Shown: positions 25,050 through 34,797, counted from the stretch's first letter. The stretch: 64,000 nt of DNA from Fodinibacter sp963763015 (GCA_963763015.1 CAVXML010000011.1:619897-683896), one strand, 5' to 3'. Numbers and translations are program-made. The notes: generated by a model not told the origin, from the sequence alone.

Positions 25050-26213
25050 ATGGACGTGGTCGCCCCCGACCCGGTGCCGGACCCGCTGGCGGTCGCTCGG
25101 CGCTCCGAGCGGCGGCGCGTCCTCGTGGTCGTCGGGGTGCTCCTCGTCGTGGCCCTCCTCGGCTTCATCCTCTGGCGCGGCGGCACGACCGTCTTCTACG
25201 TCATCATGGGCTGGTTCGCGGCCCTCGCGATGGAGCCGGCCGTCTCCCGCCTCAGCCGCCGGATGCCGCGCCCGGCTGCCACGGCCCTCGTCATGCTCAC
25301 CCTCCTGCTTGCGCTCGTCGGCTTCCTCTGGGCGTTCGGCAGCCTGCTCGCCGACCAGCTGACCGCGCTCGTCCGGGCCGCCCCGGACATCGCGACCGAC
25401 GTGCTGGCGTGGGTGAACCGGGTGACCGGGTCGGACTACACCTTCGACCGGCTGCTCGAGAGTGCGGGCCTGAGCGGCGGCGACCTCACGGCCTACGCAC
25501 AGGACGTCGCGTTCGGGCTGCTCGGGGTCATCGCGCGGGTGCTCTCGGCGGCCTTCGGTCTGTTCGTCATCGCCTTCTTCGTGTTCTACATCTCCGCCGG
25601 CATGCCGACCCTGCGGACGTGGCTGGCCCGCCGGATGCCGCCGCGGGTCCAGGTGCCCTTCCTCACCGCCTGGGAGCTGGCGCGCGTGAAGGTGGGCGGC
25701 TACATCGCCGCCAGGGTCGTGCTCGCGTGCATCAACGCAGTGGCCAGCGGCATCGTGTTCGCGCTCCTGGGGCTGCCCTACTGGCTGCCCCTCGCCCTGT
25801 GGACGGGCATCGTGGCGCAGTTCATCCCCAACGTCGGCACGTACATCTCGATCGCCCTGCCGGCTCTGGTGGGCTTCACCTCCTCGGACCCGGTCCTGGG
25901 GGTGTGGGTGCTGGTGTGGGGCATCGCCTACCAGCAGGTCGAGAACCTCACCCTCGAGCCCCGCATCTCCGGGCAGGCCGTCGACGTGCACCCCGCCGTC
26001 TCCTTCGCGGCGGCCCTGCTCGGTGCCCAGCTGTTCGGGCTGCCCGGTGCGCTCATCGGCGTGCCGGTCGCCGCCACGGTCATGGCGATGCTGGAGATCT
26101 ACCAGCAGCGCTTCGAGCTCACCCCCGAGACGGAGCAGCGGGTCGCCGGGCTCGTGGACGGCAGCGCCGAGCCGGAGCCCGAGACACGTCCCGCTGACAG
26201 CCCGAGCCCCTGA
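25050..26213 (+). CDS. AI-2E family transporter (membrane permease)
   Basis: Integral membrane protein of 387 residues with about eight hydrophobic segments. The family signature is visible in the middle and C-terminal parts (GLPYWLPLALWTGIVAQFIP, PRISGQAVDVHPAVSFAAAL, LPGALIGVPVAATVMAMLE). Members export small molecules, including autoinducer-2 in some species, while others are ion antiporters. An alternative ATG lies 9 bp upstream; neither start has a well-placed Shine-Dalgarno sequence. A second member of the family is at 61397. It converges on the YihY gene. Confidence 0.9.
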   Translation: MDVVAPDPVPDPLAVARRSERRRVLVVVGVLLVVALLGFILWRGGTTVFYVIMGWFAALAMEPAVSRLSRRMPRPAATALVMLTLLLALVGFLWAFGSLLADQLTALVRAAPDIATDVLAWVNRVTGSDYTFDRLLESAGLSGGDLTAYAQDVAFGLLGVIARVLSAAFGLFVIAFFVFYISAGMPTLRTWLARRMPPRVQVPFLTAWELARVKVGGYIAARVVLACINAVASGIVFALLGLPYWLPLALWTGIVAQFIPNVGTYISIALPALVGFTSSDPVLGVWVLVWGIAYQQVENLTLEPRISGQAVDVHPAVSFAAALLGAQLFGLPGALIGVPVAATVMAMLEIYQQRFELTPETEQRVAGLVDGSAEPEPETRPADSPSP

Positions 26214-26229
26214 CGCGGTGGCAGATGCC

Positions 26230-27189
26230 TCACCGTCGGTCCGGGGTCCCCGGCCCGACGACGTCCTGGGGCGGTCGCTCGGGTTCGTCGGGCTCGAGCA
26301 GGGGTTGCACGAGCGGGTCCACGGGGGTCGAGATCCAGCGGGCCGCCCGGGCGACCTGCCCGCCCACGACACCGACCCCCACGACGAGACCGCTGATGGC
26401 CAGCAGCCACGTGAGCAGGCCGAGCGCCACTCCGATGACCCCGTACCTGGCGGCGTCGCGCACGAAGATCTCGGGCAGGAACGTCACCGACCACACCGCG
26501 ATGGCCGTGGTGCCGATGCCGCCCACCAGCGCGCCGGGCCACAGGTGTCGCTTGGGCACCCTGCCGTGGGTCAGCAGGCGACCGATGAACAGCCAGAACA
26601 CCACGGCGATCACCGTCCTCGTCAGGCCCTCGACCACGATGCCCTGTGGCGTGTCGGTGTCCCAGGCGGTCGCAAGGGCCGAGAGGCAGCCCTGCATGAC
26701 GATGAGCAGCCCCACGCCGGCCAGGCCGGTGAGCTGGCCCCTCCAGCCGAGCCGGCGCAGGCCCCACGGGCCCTCCATGCTGCGCCGCATGGTGCGCGTG
26801 TAGCTGTTCAGCGAGAAGAAGAGGAGCACGATGCTCAGAGCCGAGGCCGTGGCGGCCACCGTGTCACCCGCCGGGTTCGTGAAGAGCAGCTGGACGGTCT
26901 CCGCCGTGGGCCCGGTGAGCCCGAGCCGTTCGTTGACGACGACCGCGAGCGACTCCCCGTCGGAGTCGGAGAGCACCGTCGAGACGAGAATGAGCACCGG
27001 GATGAGGGCGAGGAAGGACTGTCCGGTCATGCCGAAGATGCGGTCCCGGACGTCGACGGCGAGCAGCTCCCGGCCGATGCGCAGAGTCGTCCCGGCCACG
27101 GGGTGACGGTCCGCCCAGGCGACGAGGCGTGCCACGCGCTCGGGGCTGCGCCAGCTCGTGCCCGCAGCGCGGCGAGGGGCGGTGCGCAC
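26230..27189 (-). CDS. YihY/virulence factor BrkB family membrane protein
   Basis: Membrane protein of 319 residues with about six transmembrane segments. Conserved features include MTGQSFLALIPVLILVSTVL, a large loop, and LPKRHLWPGALVGGIG-like spacing (VPKRHLWPGALVGGIGT). Function in bacteria is unclear; the BrkB name is historical and RNase BN was a misassignment. I choose the GTG at 27189 because GAGGAG lies 7 nt upstream. An ATG 96 bp further out lacks such a site and would add an Arg-rich unconserved stretch. The spacer to the carboxylase gene on the other strand is 193 bp and must hold both promoters. Confidence 0.85.
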   Translation of the reverse strand: MRTAPRRAAGTSWRSPERVARLVAWADRHPVAGTTLRIGRELLAVDVRDRIFGMTGQSFLALIPVLILVSTVLSDSDGESLAVVVNERLGLTGPTAETVQLLFTNPAGDTVAATASALSIVLLFFSLNSYTRTMRRSMEGPWGLRRLGWRGQLTGLAGVGLLIVMQGCLSALATAWDTDTPQGIVVEGLTRTVIAVVFWLFIGRLLTHGRVPKRHLWPGALVGGIGTTAIAVWSVTFLPEIFVRDAARYGVIGVALGLLTWLLAISGLVVGVGVVGGQVARAARWISTPVDPLVQPLLEPDEPERPPQDVVGPGTPDRR

Positions 27190-27382
27190 CAGTGGACTCC
27201 TCGACGGGCGGGGGCCGGTGCGCGTCACCCTACCGCCGCGTCGGAGGCCCCGCCGGAGGTTCTCCGCCCTCGCCTGTCGGTTCATTACTCGCGCGTCACG
27301 GGGAGATGGTGACAGGCTCGGCAGGCGGCGTGGCCCAGCGCGCCCGAGACGACGTCGACACCGGACCCCGGGAGGACCACCG

Positions 27383-30300
27383 ATGTTCCAGCGGATCGCC
27401 ATCGTCAACCGTGGGGAGGCCGCGATGCGACTCATCCACGCCGTGCGAGACCTCAACGCGCAGGCGGGCCCGCAGGGCCACCGGATCGAGACCGTGGCGC
27501 TGCACACCGAGGGTGAGCGGACCGCCATGTTCGTCCGTGAGGCGGATGCCGCGTACGACCTCGGCCCCGCCTCTCGCCGGCCCTACCTCGACCACGCCGT
27601 CCTCGAACGCGCCCTGCGGGAGACCCGCGCGGATGCCGCGTGGGTGGGCTGGGGGTTCGTGGCCGAGGACCCCGCGTTCGCCGAGCTGTGCAGCCGGATC
27701 GGGGTGACCTTCATCGGGCCCAGTGCCGAGGCGATGCGCCGGCTCGGCGACAAGATCGGCTCCAAGCTCATCGCGGAGGAGGTGGGCGTCCCGGTCGCCC
27801 CCTGGAGCCGGGGCGGGGTCGACAGCGTCGAGGACGCGACGGCGGCGGCCGCCCGGATCGGCTACCCCCTGATGCTCAAGGCGACGGCCGGGGGCGGTGG
27901 TCGCGGCATCCGCAAGGTCACCTCCGATGCCGAGCTGGCCGAGGCGTACGGGCGGACGCGGGACGAGGCGGAGCGGGCCTTCGGGTCCGGCGTCCTCTTC
28001 CTCGAGAAGCTCGTGACCGGGGCCCGGCACGTCGAGGTGCAGGTCATCGCCGACGGCCACGGCTCGGCCTGGGCCATCGGCGTGCGGGACTGCTCGGTGC
28101 AGCGTCGCAACCAGAAGGTCATCGAGGAGTCCTCCTCGCCCGTGCTCGACGAGGTGCAGGTCGGCGAGCTCAAGGCGTCGGCCGAGAGGCTGGCCGTGGC
28201 GGTCGGCTACTGCGGGGCCGGCACCGTGGAGTTCCTCTACCACCCGGGGGAACGGTTCTTCGCCTTCCTCGAGGTCAACACCCGGCTCCAGGTCGAGCAC
28301 CCCATCACGGAGGTCGTCACCGGCACCGACCTGGTACGCCTGCAGCTCCACGTGGCCTCGGGTGGCCGGCTCGAGGGGCACCGACCCGACGAGGTCGGCC
28401 ACGCCGTCGAGGCCCGGCTCAACGCCGAGGACCCCGACCGCGACTTCGCCCCCGCGCCCGGGCGCATCGCCCACCTCGAGCTGCCGGCCGGCCCCGGCAT
28501 CCGCGTCGACACCGGGGTCGCCGACGGCGACTCGATCCCCGCCGACTTCGACTCGATGATCGCCAAGATCATCGCCTCCGGTCGCGACCGGGAGGAGGCG
28601 CTCGCCCGGCTGCGACGGGCCATGCGCGAGACGACGGTGGTCATCGAGGGCGGCGCGACGAACAAGTCCTTCGTCCTCGACCTCCTCGACCAGCCCGAGG
28701 TCGTCGACGGGTCCGCGGACACGGGGTGGATCGACCGGGTCCGCGCGGAGGGTCGGCTCGTCGCGAGCGAGCACTCGGGGGTCGCCCTCGTCGTGGCCGG
28801 GATCGAGGCCTACGAGGAGGCGGAGGCCATCGAGCGCACGCGGCTCCTCGAGACGGCGAGGGGCGGGCGTCCGCAGGTGCAGCACGACGTGGGCCGGGCG
28901 GTCGACCTCGAGCTGCGCGGCACCGCGTACAAGGTGACGGTGTTCCGCACCGGGCCGGCCCGGTTCCGCGTGGGCGTCGCCGACCCGTCCGGGCCGGTGG
29001 GGACGGTGGTCGCGGACATGGAGCGCGTGGGGCCGTACGCGAGCCGGATCTGGCTGGCCGACCGGTGCCACCGCCTCGTGACGGCGGCCCACGGGCCGAC
29101 CCAGCTCGTGGAGGTCGACGGCGTCACCCACCGGGTGACCCGCGACGAGGGGGGCGTGCTGCGGTCCCCCGCACCGGCACTCGTCGTGGCGACCCCGCTG
29201 GCCGTCGGTGACGAGGTCGCGGAGGGCGCGCCGGTGCTGGTGCTCGAGAGCATGAAGATGGAGACGGTGCTGGCAGCGCCGTTCGCCGGCCGGGTCAAGG
29301 AGCTGCTCGTGTCCGCCGGCAGCCAGGTCGAGACCGGGTCGGCGCTGGTACGGCTGGAGCCGACCGACGACGGCGGCGAGGCGGTGGGCCCGGCCGCCTC
29401 GGCCGCGCCGGACCTCGACCTGCCCCGGGGAGGGACGAACGGCGACCCCGCACAGCGGGCGGAGCGTGGACGCGCGGACCTCTCCGCCATGCTCCTCGGG
29501 TACGACCTCGACCCCGCCCACGAGAGCCACATGCTCGCCGACTACCTCGCGGCCCGCGACGAGGTCGCCTCGGACGGAGGATCCCAGGTCTGCGCCGAGC
29601 TCGACCTCCTGGGCGTCTTCGCAGACTTCGCCGAGCTGAGCCGCAACCGGCCGCTGGGCGAGGAGGTGCACGTGGAGAACCGTGTGCACAGCCCTCGCGA
29701 GCACTTCCACACCTACCTCCAGACCCTCGACCCCGAGCGGGGCGCGCTGCCCGCCGACTTCGTCGGACGCCTCGAACGGGTCCTGTCCCACTACGGTGTC
29801 GCCCGGCTCGACCGCACGCCGGAGCTCGAGGGTGCCGTCTTCCGGGTCTTCCTCGCGCAGCAGCGGTCGGCGCCTGAGGTCACGATGGCCACCTCGATCC
29901 TCCAGCGGTGGCTGGCCGAGCCGGTGCCCGAGGCCCCGGCCGACGCGGCCGCCCACGAGCTCCTGGACCGCCTCGTCGCCGCCACCCAGCTGCGGTTCCC
30001 CATCGTCGGCGACCTCGCCCGCAGCGTCCGGTTCCGCTGGTTCGACCAGCCCCTCGTCGACGCCGACCGGGCGTCCGTGCTGGGCTCGGTGGGCGACGAG
30101 CTCGAGCAGATCGACGCCCTGCCCGACGGTGAGGAGCGCACCCGCCGCCTCGACGCGCTGGCCGCCATCCCCGAGCGGATCGTGCGCTTCCTCGGAGAGC
30201 GCCTGCGCCGTGGCGTGCCCGAGAGGGAGCCGATGCTCGCGGTGCTCATCAAGCGCCACTACCGCGAGTACCAGCTCGGCGACCTGCGGGAGCGGACCGT

Positions 30301-32890
30301 CGCCGGCCGGGCCGTCGCGACCGCCGACTACCGCCTCGACGAGCGCGACTCGCACCTGGTGAGCACGACCGGCACCGTCGAGGAGCTGAGCTCGGAGAGC
30401 GACCTCTCGTCGGCCCTCACCGCCCTGGTCGCCGACCGTGGGGAGGGTCAGGAGGCGGTCGTCGACCTCTACGTGCACTGGCCCGCGATGCCCGAGGACC
30501 CCGACGAGGCCTCCGCGGTCCTCGCGGACCGGCTGGCCCGGATGCCGTTCGCGGCCCAAGTGCGCCGGGTCGCCGTCGGGGTCGTGCCCGACGACACCCG
30601 GGAGGTCGGCTACTTCACGTTCCGGCCGCAGCCCGACGGCTCCATGGCCGAGGACCGCCCGGTGCGCGACGTGCACCCGATGGTCGGGCGCCGTCTCAAC
30701 CTCTGGCGCCTGCGCGACTTCGAGCTCACCCGCCTCGAGGCACCGGAGGACGTCCTGCTGCTCCACGCGGTCGCCGCGGGCAACCCCCGGGACCAGCGGC
30801 TCGTGGCGCTCGCCCAGGTGCGCCAGCTCGTCGTGGTCCGCGACGAGCAGGGCAGGGTGACCGGCCTTCCGCACATCGAGCGGGCCCTCGCCAACTGCCT
30901 CGAGGCGGTGCGGCGCGCCCGGACCTCCCTCGGCGGCGGGTCGCGCCTGGACACCAACCAGGTGTGGCTGCACATCTGGCCGCCCGTCGAAGCGGACCTC
31001 GACCAGCTCACCGCCCTCCAGGGCAAGGTCGCGCCCATGACCGCAGGAGCCGGGATCGAGGAGGTGCGGATCGAGGGCGCCGTCGCCGGGCCCAACGACC
31101 ACACCGTGCCGGTCTGCGCGAGGTTCTCCTACCAGCCGGGCTCCGGCGTCAGCTTCGTCCTCGAGCCGCCGGCCACGACGCGGGTCGCCGCCCTGGACGG
31201 CTACGCCGAGAAGGTCGTGCGGGCCCGGCGCCGGGGTCTGGTCTACCCCTACGAGCTCGTGTCGATGGTCGCGGGCTCCGGCGGCTCGGCCGTCGAGTAC
31301 GACCTGGACGACACCGGGCGGCTCGTGCCGGTCTCCCGGCCGTACGGCGAGAACACCGCGGGCATCATCTGCGGTGTCGTGACCACCCCGACCCCGCTGC
31401 ACCCCGAGGGGGTCACCAGGGTGCTGCTGTGCGGCGACCCCCTGCGGGCCCTCGGCTCGGTCGCCGAGCCGGAGTGCGCCCGCGTCATCGCGGCCATCGA
31501 CCTGGCCGAGGAGCAGGGACTGCCCGTGGAGTGGTTCGCGCTCTCGGCGGGTGCCCGCATCTCGATGGACTCCGGGACCGAGAACATGGACTGGGTCGCT
31601 CGGGCGCTCAAGCGGATCATCGAGTTCACCCAGGCGGGTGGCGAGATCAACGTGGTGGTCGCCGGCATCAACGTCGGCGCCCAGCCCTACTGGAACGCCG
31701 AGGCGACGATGCTCATGCACACCCGCGGGATCCTCGTCATGACACCCGACTCGGCCATGGTCCTCACCGGCAAGCAGTCCCTCGACTTCTCCGGGGGGGT
31801 GTCGGCCGAGGACAACTTCGGGATCGGGGGCTACGACCGGGTCATGGGCCCCAACGGGCAGGCGCAGTACTGGGCGCCCGACCTCGTGGGGGCCTACGGC
31901 ATCCTGCTCGCCCACTACGAGGACACCTGGGTGGCCCCGGGGGAGGACCGCCCGCGGCGTGCGCCCACCACCGACCCGCACGACCGCGACGTCACGGCGT
32001 ACCCACACGCCGTGCCGGGCACGGACTTCACGACGGTCGGCGAGATCTTCTCCCCGGAGACCAACCCGGACCGCAAGAAGCCGTTCGACATCCGCACCGT
32101 GATGCGGGCCGTCGCCGACCAGGACCACCAGACGCTCGAGCGGTGGGCCGGGATGGCCGACGCGGAGACGGCCGTGGTGCTCGACGCCCGGATCGGGGGG
32201 ATCCCGGTCTGCCTGCTCGGGATCGAGTCGAGGTCCGTACCGCGCCGGGGTGTACCCCCGACCGACGGCCCCGACGTCTACACCGCGGGCACGCTCTTCC
32301 CGCGGTCGTCGAAGAAGGCTGCGCGGGCGATCAACGCGGCCAGCGGCAACCGGCCGCTCGTGGTGCTGGCCAACCTGTCCGGCTTCGACGGGTCGCCGGA
32401 CTCGATGCGGGCCCTGCAGCTCGAGTACGGCGCCGAGATCGGCCGGGCGGTCGTCAACTTCGACGGGCCGATCGTCTTCGTCGTCATCTCGCGCTACCAC
32501 GGTGGCGCGTTCGTCGTGTTCTCCAAGGCTCTCAACCCGCGGATGACGGTGCTCGCCGTGGAGGGGTCGTTCGCCTCGGTGATCGGGGGTGCGCCCGCCG
32601 CCGCGGTCGTCTTCGCCCGCGACGTGGACGCCCGGACGGCCGCCGACCCCCGCGTGGCGTCGTTGGAGCACCGGCTCTCCGAGGCCAGCGGCGCGGAGCG
32701 CGCCGAGGTCGCCACGGAGCTGTCGCAGACCCGCACGGCCGTGCGCTCGGAGATGCTCGGGAAGGTGGCCGCGGAGTTCGACTCCGTGCACGACATCCAC
32801 CGCGCGGTCGAGGTCGGCTCCGTCGACGCGGTGATCTCACCGCACGAGCTGCGCCCGCGGATCATCGCCGCGATGGAGGGGAGCCCGTGA
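27383..32890 (+). CDS. Single-chain multidomain acyl-CoA carboxylase
   Basis: Biotin-dependent carboxylase of 1835 residues with every catalytic part on one chain. Biotin carboxylase spans about 1-450 (MFQRIAIVNRGEAAMR, ATP-grasp loop KATAGGGGRGIRKV, EVNTRLQVEHPITEVV). The biotin carrier domain follows with VLESMKMETV, the biotinylated Lys being K625. About 660-1270 is a central region without obvious catalytic motifs. The carboxyltransferase beta-like half is at about 1270-1560 (LSAGARISMDSGTENMDWVA, GGVSAEDNFGIGGYDRVMG) and the alpha-like half at about 1560-1835 (VLANLSGFDGSPDSMRALQL, ISRYHGGAFVVFSK). This order resembles the eukaryotic acetyl-CoA carboxylase rather than the usual split actinobacterial AccA/AccD. 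GGGAGG precedes the ATG. The acyl-CoA used is uncertain. It overlaps the next gene by 4 bp. Confidence 0.9.
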   Translation: MFQRIAIVNRGEAAMRLIHAVRDLNAQAGPQGHRIETVALHTEGERTAMFVREADAAYDLGPASRRPYLDHAVLERALRETRADAAWVGWGFVAEDPAFAELCSRIGVTFIGPSAEAMRRLGDKIGSKLIAEEVGVPVAPWSRGGVDSVEDATAAAARIGYPLMLKATAGGGGRGIRKVTSDAELAEAYGRTRDEAERAFGSGVLFLEKLVTGARHVEVQVIADGHGSAWAIGVRDCSVQRRNQKVIEESSSPVLDEVQVGELKASAERLAVAVGYCGAGTVEFLYHPGERFFAFLEVNTRLQVEHPITEVVTGTDLVRLQLHVASGGRLEGHRPDEVGHAVEARLNAEDPDRDFAPAPGRIAHLELPAGPGIRVDTGVADGDSIPADFDSMIAKIIASGRDREEALARLRRAMRETTVVIEGGATNKSFVLDLLDQPEVVDGSADTGWIDRVRAEGRLVASEHSGVALVVAGIEAYEEAEAIERTRLLETARGGRPQVQHDVGRAVDLELRGTAYKVTVFRTGPARFRVGVADPSGPVGTVVADMERVGPYASRIWLADRCHRLVTAAHGPTQLVEVDGVTHRVTRDEGGVLRSPAPALVVATPLAVGDEVAEGAPVLVLESMKMETVLAAPFAGRVKELLVSAGSQVETGSALVRLEPTDDGGEAVGPAASAAPDLDLPRGGTNGDPAQRAERGRADLSAMLLGYDLDPAHESHMLADYLAARDEVASDGGSQVCAELDLLGVFADFAELSRNRPLGEEVHVENRVHSPREHFHTYLQTLDPERGALPADFVGRLERVLSHYGVARLDRTPELEGAVFRVFLAQQRSAPEVTMATSILQRWLAEPVPEAPADAAAHELLDRLVAATQLRFPIVGDLARSVRFRWFDQPLVDADRASVLGSVGDELEQIDALPDGEERTRRLDALAAIPERIVRFLGERLRRGVPEREPMLAVLIKRHYREYQLGDLRERTVAGRAVATADYRLDERDSHLVSTTGTVEELSSESDLSSALTALVADRGEGQEAVVDLYVHWPAMPEDPDEASAVLADRLARMPFAAQVRRVAVGVVPDDTREVGYFTFRPQPDGSMAEDRPVRDVHPMVGRRLNLWRLRDFELTRLEAPEDVLLLHAVAAGNPRDQRLVALAQVRQLVVVRDEQGRVTGLPHIERALANCLEAVRRARTSLGGGSRLDTNQVWLHIWPPVEADLDQLTALQGKVAPMTAGAGIEEVRIEGAVAGPNDHTVPVCARFSYQPGSGVSFVLEPPATTRVAALDGYAEKVVRARRRGLVYPYELVSMVAGSGGSAVEYDLDDTGRLVPVSRPYGENTAGIICGVVTTPTPLHPEGVTRVLLCGDPLRALGSVAEPECARVIAAIDLAEEQGLPVEWFALSAGARISMDSGTENMDWVARALKRIIEFTQAGGEINVVVAGINVGAQPYWNAEATMLMHTRGILVMTPDSAMVLTGKQSLDFSGGVSAEDNFGIGGYDRVMGPNGQAQYWAPDLVGAYGILLAHYEDTWVAPGEDRPRRAPTTDPHDRDVTAYPHAVPGTDFTTVGEIFSPETNPDRKKPFDIRTVMRAVADQDHQTLERWAGMADAETAVVLDARIGGIPVCLLGIESRSVPRRGVPPTDGPDVYTAGTLFPRSSKKAARAINAASGNRPLVVLANLSGFDGSPDSMRALQLEYGAEIGRAVVNFDGPIVFVVISRYHGGAFVVFSKALNPRMTVLAVEGSFASVIGGAPAAAVVFARDVDARTAADPRVASLEHRLSEASGAERAEVATELSQTRTAVRSEMLGKVAAEFDSVHDIHRAVEVGSVDAVISPHELRPRIIAAMEGSP

Positions 32891-33471
32891 GCGACGTCGA
32901 CGCGAACGGCCTCGCCCGGGCGGATGAGGTCTGGTGGGAGCCGCCGTTGGCGGGCACCGAGATCGAGCACCTCCTCGGGGCGCTCGACCGGCTGCGGGCG
33001 ACCTTCCGGTGGAAGGCGGACGGGCTGGAGGACGAGGCCCTGCGCCGGCGCCTGCCGAGCTCCGGCCTGACCCTGGGCGGGCTGCTCAAGCACCTCGCCG
33101 CGGTGGAGGACTTCCACCACACCGTGAAGCTGCGCGGCGAGCCGATGGGGGAGCCGTGGAGCGGTCATTGGCCGAGCGACCAGCCGGACTGGGACTTCAC
33201 GTCGGCTGCGGACGACTCGGCAGTGGAGCTCTACGCCCTCTACGACGGCGCGGTCCAGCGGTCACGGCACCGGCTGCGGGTGGCCCTCGAGGGCGGCCCC
33301 CTCGAGCAGCTCGTCCATGCCGGCGACCCCGACGGACGCCACGCCAGCCTGCGCCGGCTGCTCTTCGACCTCGTCGAGGAGTACGGCCGGCACACCGGGC
33401 ACGCCGACCTGATCCGGGAGGCGGTCGACGGGCGGGTCGGTGAGGACCCGCCGGCCGGCTGGCACCCGTGA
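32887..33471 (+). CDS. DinB/DUF664 family protein
   Basis: Cytoplasmic protein of 194 residues of the DinB-like four-helix-bundle family. It shows ALDRLRATFRWKADGL, LTLGGLLKHLAAVEDFHH with the first metal-type histidines, and LVEEYGRHTGHADLIREAV with the C-terminal HxxHxD-like element. Relatives include mycothiol- and bacillithiol-dependent transferases, with a metal site made of three His residues. The GTG start overlaps the carboxylase stop by 4 bp, and its own stop overlaps the next start by 4 bp, so this is one operon. The substrate is unknown. Confidence 0.85.
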   Translation: MSDVDANGLARADEVWWEPPLAGTEIEHLLGALDRLRATFRWKADGLEDEALRRRLPSSGLTLGGLLKHLAAVEDFHHTVKLRGEPMGEPWSGHWPSDQPDWDFTSAADDSAVELYALYDGAVQRSRHRLRVALEGGPLEQLVHAGDPDGRHASLRRLLFDLVEEYGRHTGHADLIREAVDGRVGEDPPAGWHP

Positions 33472-34052
33472 GCACCGTGGGCCTCGTCCTCGCCGCCGGG
33501 GCCGGGCGCCGGATGGGCGGGCCCAAGGCCCTCCTGCGACTGTCGGCCGGAGACCCCACGCTCCTCGAACGCACGCTGGAGCGCCTGCGCTCGGCCGGCT
33601 GCCCACGCCTCGTCGTGGTGACCGGCGCGGCCGGTGATGCCGTGTCCCTCCTCGCGGTCCGGGCCGGGGCCGAGGTCGTGGGCGCCCCGGACTGGCAGGA
33701 GGGCATGGGAGCGTCGCTGCGTTCCGGGCTCGCCCACCTCGACCCCGACGTGGACGACCTCGCCGTGGTGACGCTCGTCGACCTCCCGGACGTGACGGCA
33801 GGGGTCATCGCGCGGGTCGTGAGCGCGGCCGAGGCCGAGGGCCGGTCGGCGCTGGTGCGCGCGGCGTACCGGGGAGTCCCCGGACACCCGGTGGCCATCG
33901 GTGCGGTGCACTGGCCGGCGGTGGTCGCCACCGCGTCGGGCGACCGTGGCGCGCGCGACTACCTGCGGGCCACCCCGCACGCCCTCGTCGAGTGCGGTGA
34001 CCTCGCCACCGGGCGCGACCTCGACACGGCGGCCGACCTGCGCCGAGCATGA
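33468..34052 (+). CDS. MobA-like nucleotidyltransferase family protein
   Basis: Nucleotidyltransferase of 194 residues with the NTP-binding signature LVLAAGAGRRMGGPKALL at the N-terminus, then PDWQEGMGASLRSGL, LVDLPDVTAG (metal-binding Asp) and GVPGHPVAIG. The family includes MocA and MobA, which attach CMP or GMP to molybdopterin. Because MoxR, CoxE-like and XdhC genes follow shortly after, a MocA-type role in making the cytosine-dinucleotide cofactor is likely but inferred. The GTG start overlaps the previous stop by 4 bp. Confidence 0.88.
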   Translation: MSTVGLVLAAGAGRRMGGPKALLRLSAGDPTLLERTLERLRSAGCPRLVVVTGAAGDAVSLLAVRAGAEVVGAPDWQEGMGASLRSGLAHLDPDVDDLAVVTLVDLPDVTAGVIARVVSAAEAEGRSALVRAAYRGVPGHPVAIGAVHWPAVVATASGDRGARDYLRATPHALVECGDLATGRDLDTAADLRRA

Positions 34053-34059
34053 TGTCCCC

Positions 34060-34431
34060 GTGACCACCCGCGACAGCCGCTGGCCGAGGAGCGTCTACGA
34101 CCGGGGCACCGACCCCGACCCGCGCTTCTCGCTCGCCAACGAACGGACCTTCCTCGCCTGGGTGCGCACCTCCCTGGCCCTCCTCGCAGGCTCCGCGGCG
34201 GTCGACGCGCTGGACCTTCCGCTGCCGGATGCCGTGCAGACGGCCCTGGCCGTCGTCCTGGCCGTCGCGGCCCTCCTGACCGCGTCGGCGTCCTGGCGCA
34301 GCTGGGCGCGCACCGAGCGCGCGATGCGCGAGGGTGCGCCCCTGCCCTCCAACCCGGCCATGGTCGTCGTCCTGGTCGCCGTCGTGGCGTCCGCCCTGGT
34401 GCTCGGGGTGGGGACGGTGGCCGGTGGCTGA
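34060..34431 (+). CDS. DUF202 (YidH family) membrane protein
   Basis: Small membrane protein of 123 residues. The DUF202 signature is FSLANERTFLAWVRTSLALLAGSAAVDAL, followed by two further hydrophobic helices (ALAVVLAVAALLTASAS, MVVVLVAVVASALVLGVGT). The GTG start is 8 bp after the preceding stop. The function of the family is not known. It overlaps a second DUF202 gene by 8 bp, so the two may form a complex. Confidence 0.85.
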   Translation: MTTRDSRWPRSVYDRGTDPDPRFSLANERTFLAWVRTSLALLAGSAAVDALDLPLPDAVQTALAVVLAVAALLTASASWRSWARTERAMREGAPLPSNPAMVVVLVAVVASALVLGVGTVAGG

Positions 34432-34744
34432 CGCGGCCGCCGAGGAGCGCACGACACTGGCCTGGCGGCGCACCGGCCTCGCGCTCGTGGTCGGCGCGCT
34501 CACCATCGGCCGACTCACGCTGGAGGACCTCGGCGTCGGGGTCGTGGTGCCTGCCACCTTCGTCGTGGCCGCCGCGGTCTGGGTGCTCGTCGGAGCGGCC
34601 GGCGCCCGACGCCCGGCCAGTGCGACCGACCGGACCGCGGGCCCGTCGGTGCTCCGGGACGGACGGCTGCCGGCGGTCGTCGCCTGCCTCGTCGCCGCGC
34701 TCGCCCTCGGGGAGCTGGTGGCGTCGCTGGCCCGCCTGGCATGA
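34424..34744 (+). CDS. Second DUF202-type membrane protein
   Basis: Membrane protein of 106 residues with the short DUF202 motif AEERTTLAWRRTGLALVVGA and three hydrophobic helices. The GTG start overlaps the end of the first DUF202 gene by 8 bp, an arrangement seen in many Actinobacteria. No function is known. It ends 53 bp before the chosen start of the AAA+ gene. Confidence 0.82.
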   Translation: MADAAAEERTTLAWRRTGLALVVGALTIGRLTLEDLGVGVVVPATFVVAAAVWVLVGAAGARRPASATDRTAGPSVLRDGRLPAVVACLVAALALGELVASLARLA

Positions 34745-34797
34745 ACCGGTCGTCGGGTTCGCCTCCGGCGCGGGCGCCCGTCGGCGATGCTGGCGGC

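Noticed and set aside
27296..32800. A 1834-codon open frame on the minus strand opposite the carboxylase
   Set aside because: It is a shadow of the GC-rich codon pattern: the translation is Arg/Gly/His/Val-rich with no motifs, while the plus strand holds a clear multidomain enzyme.
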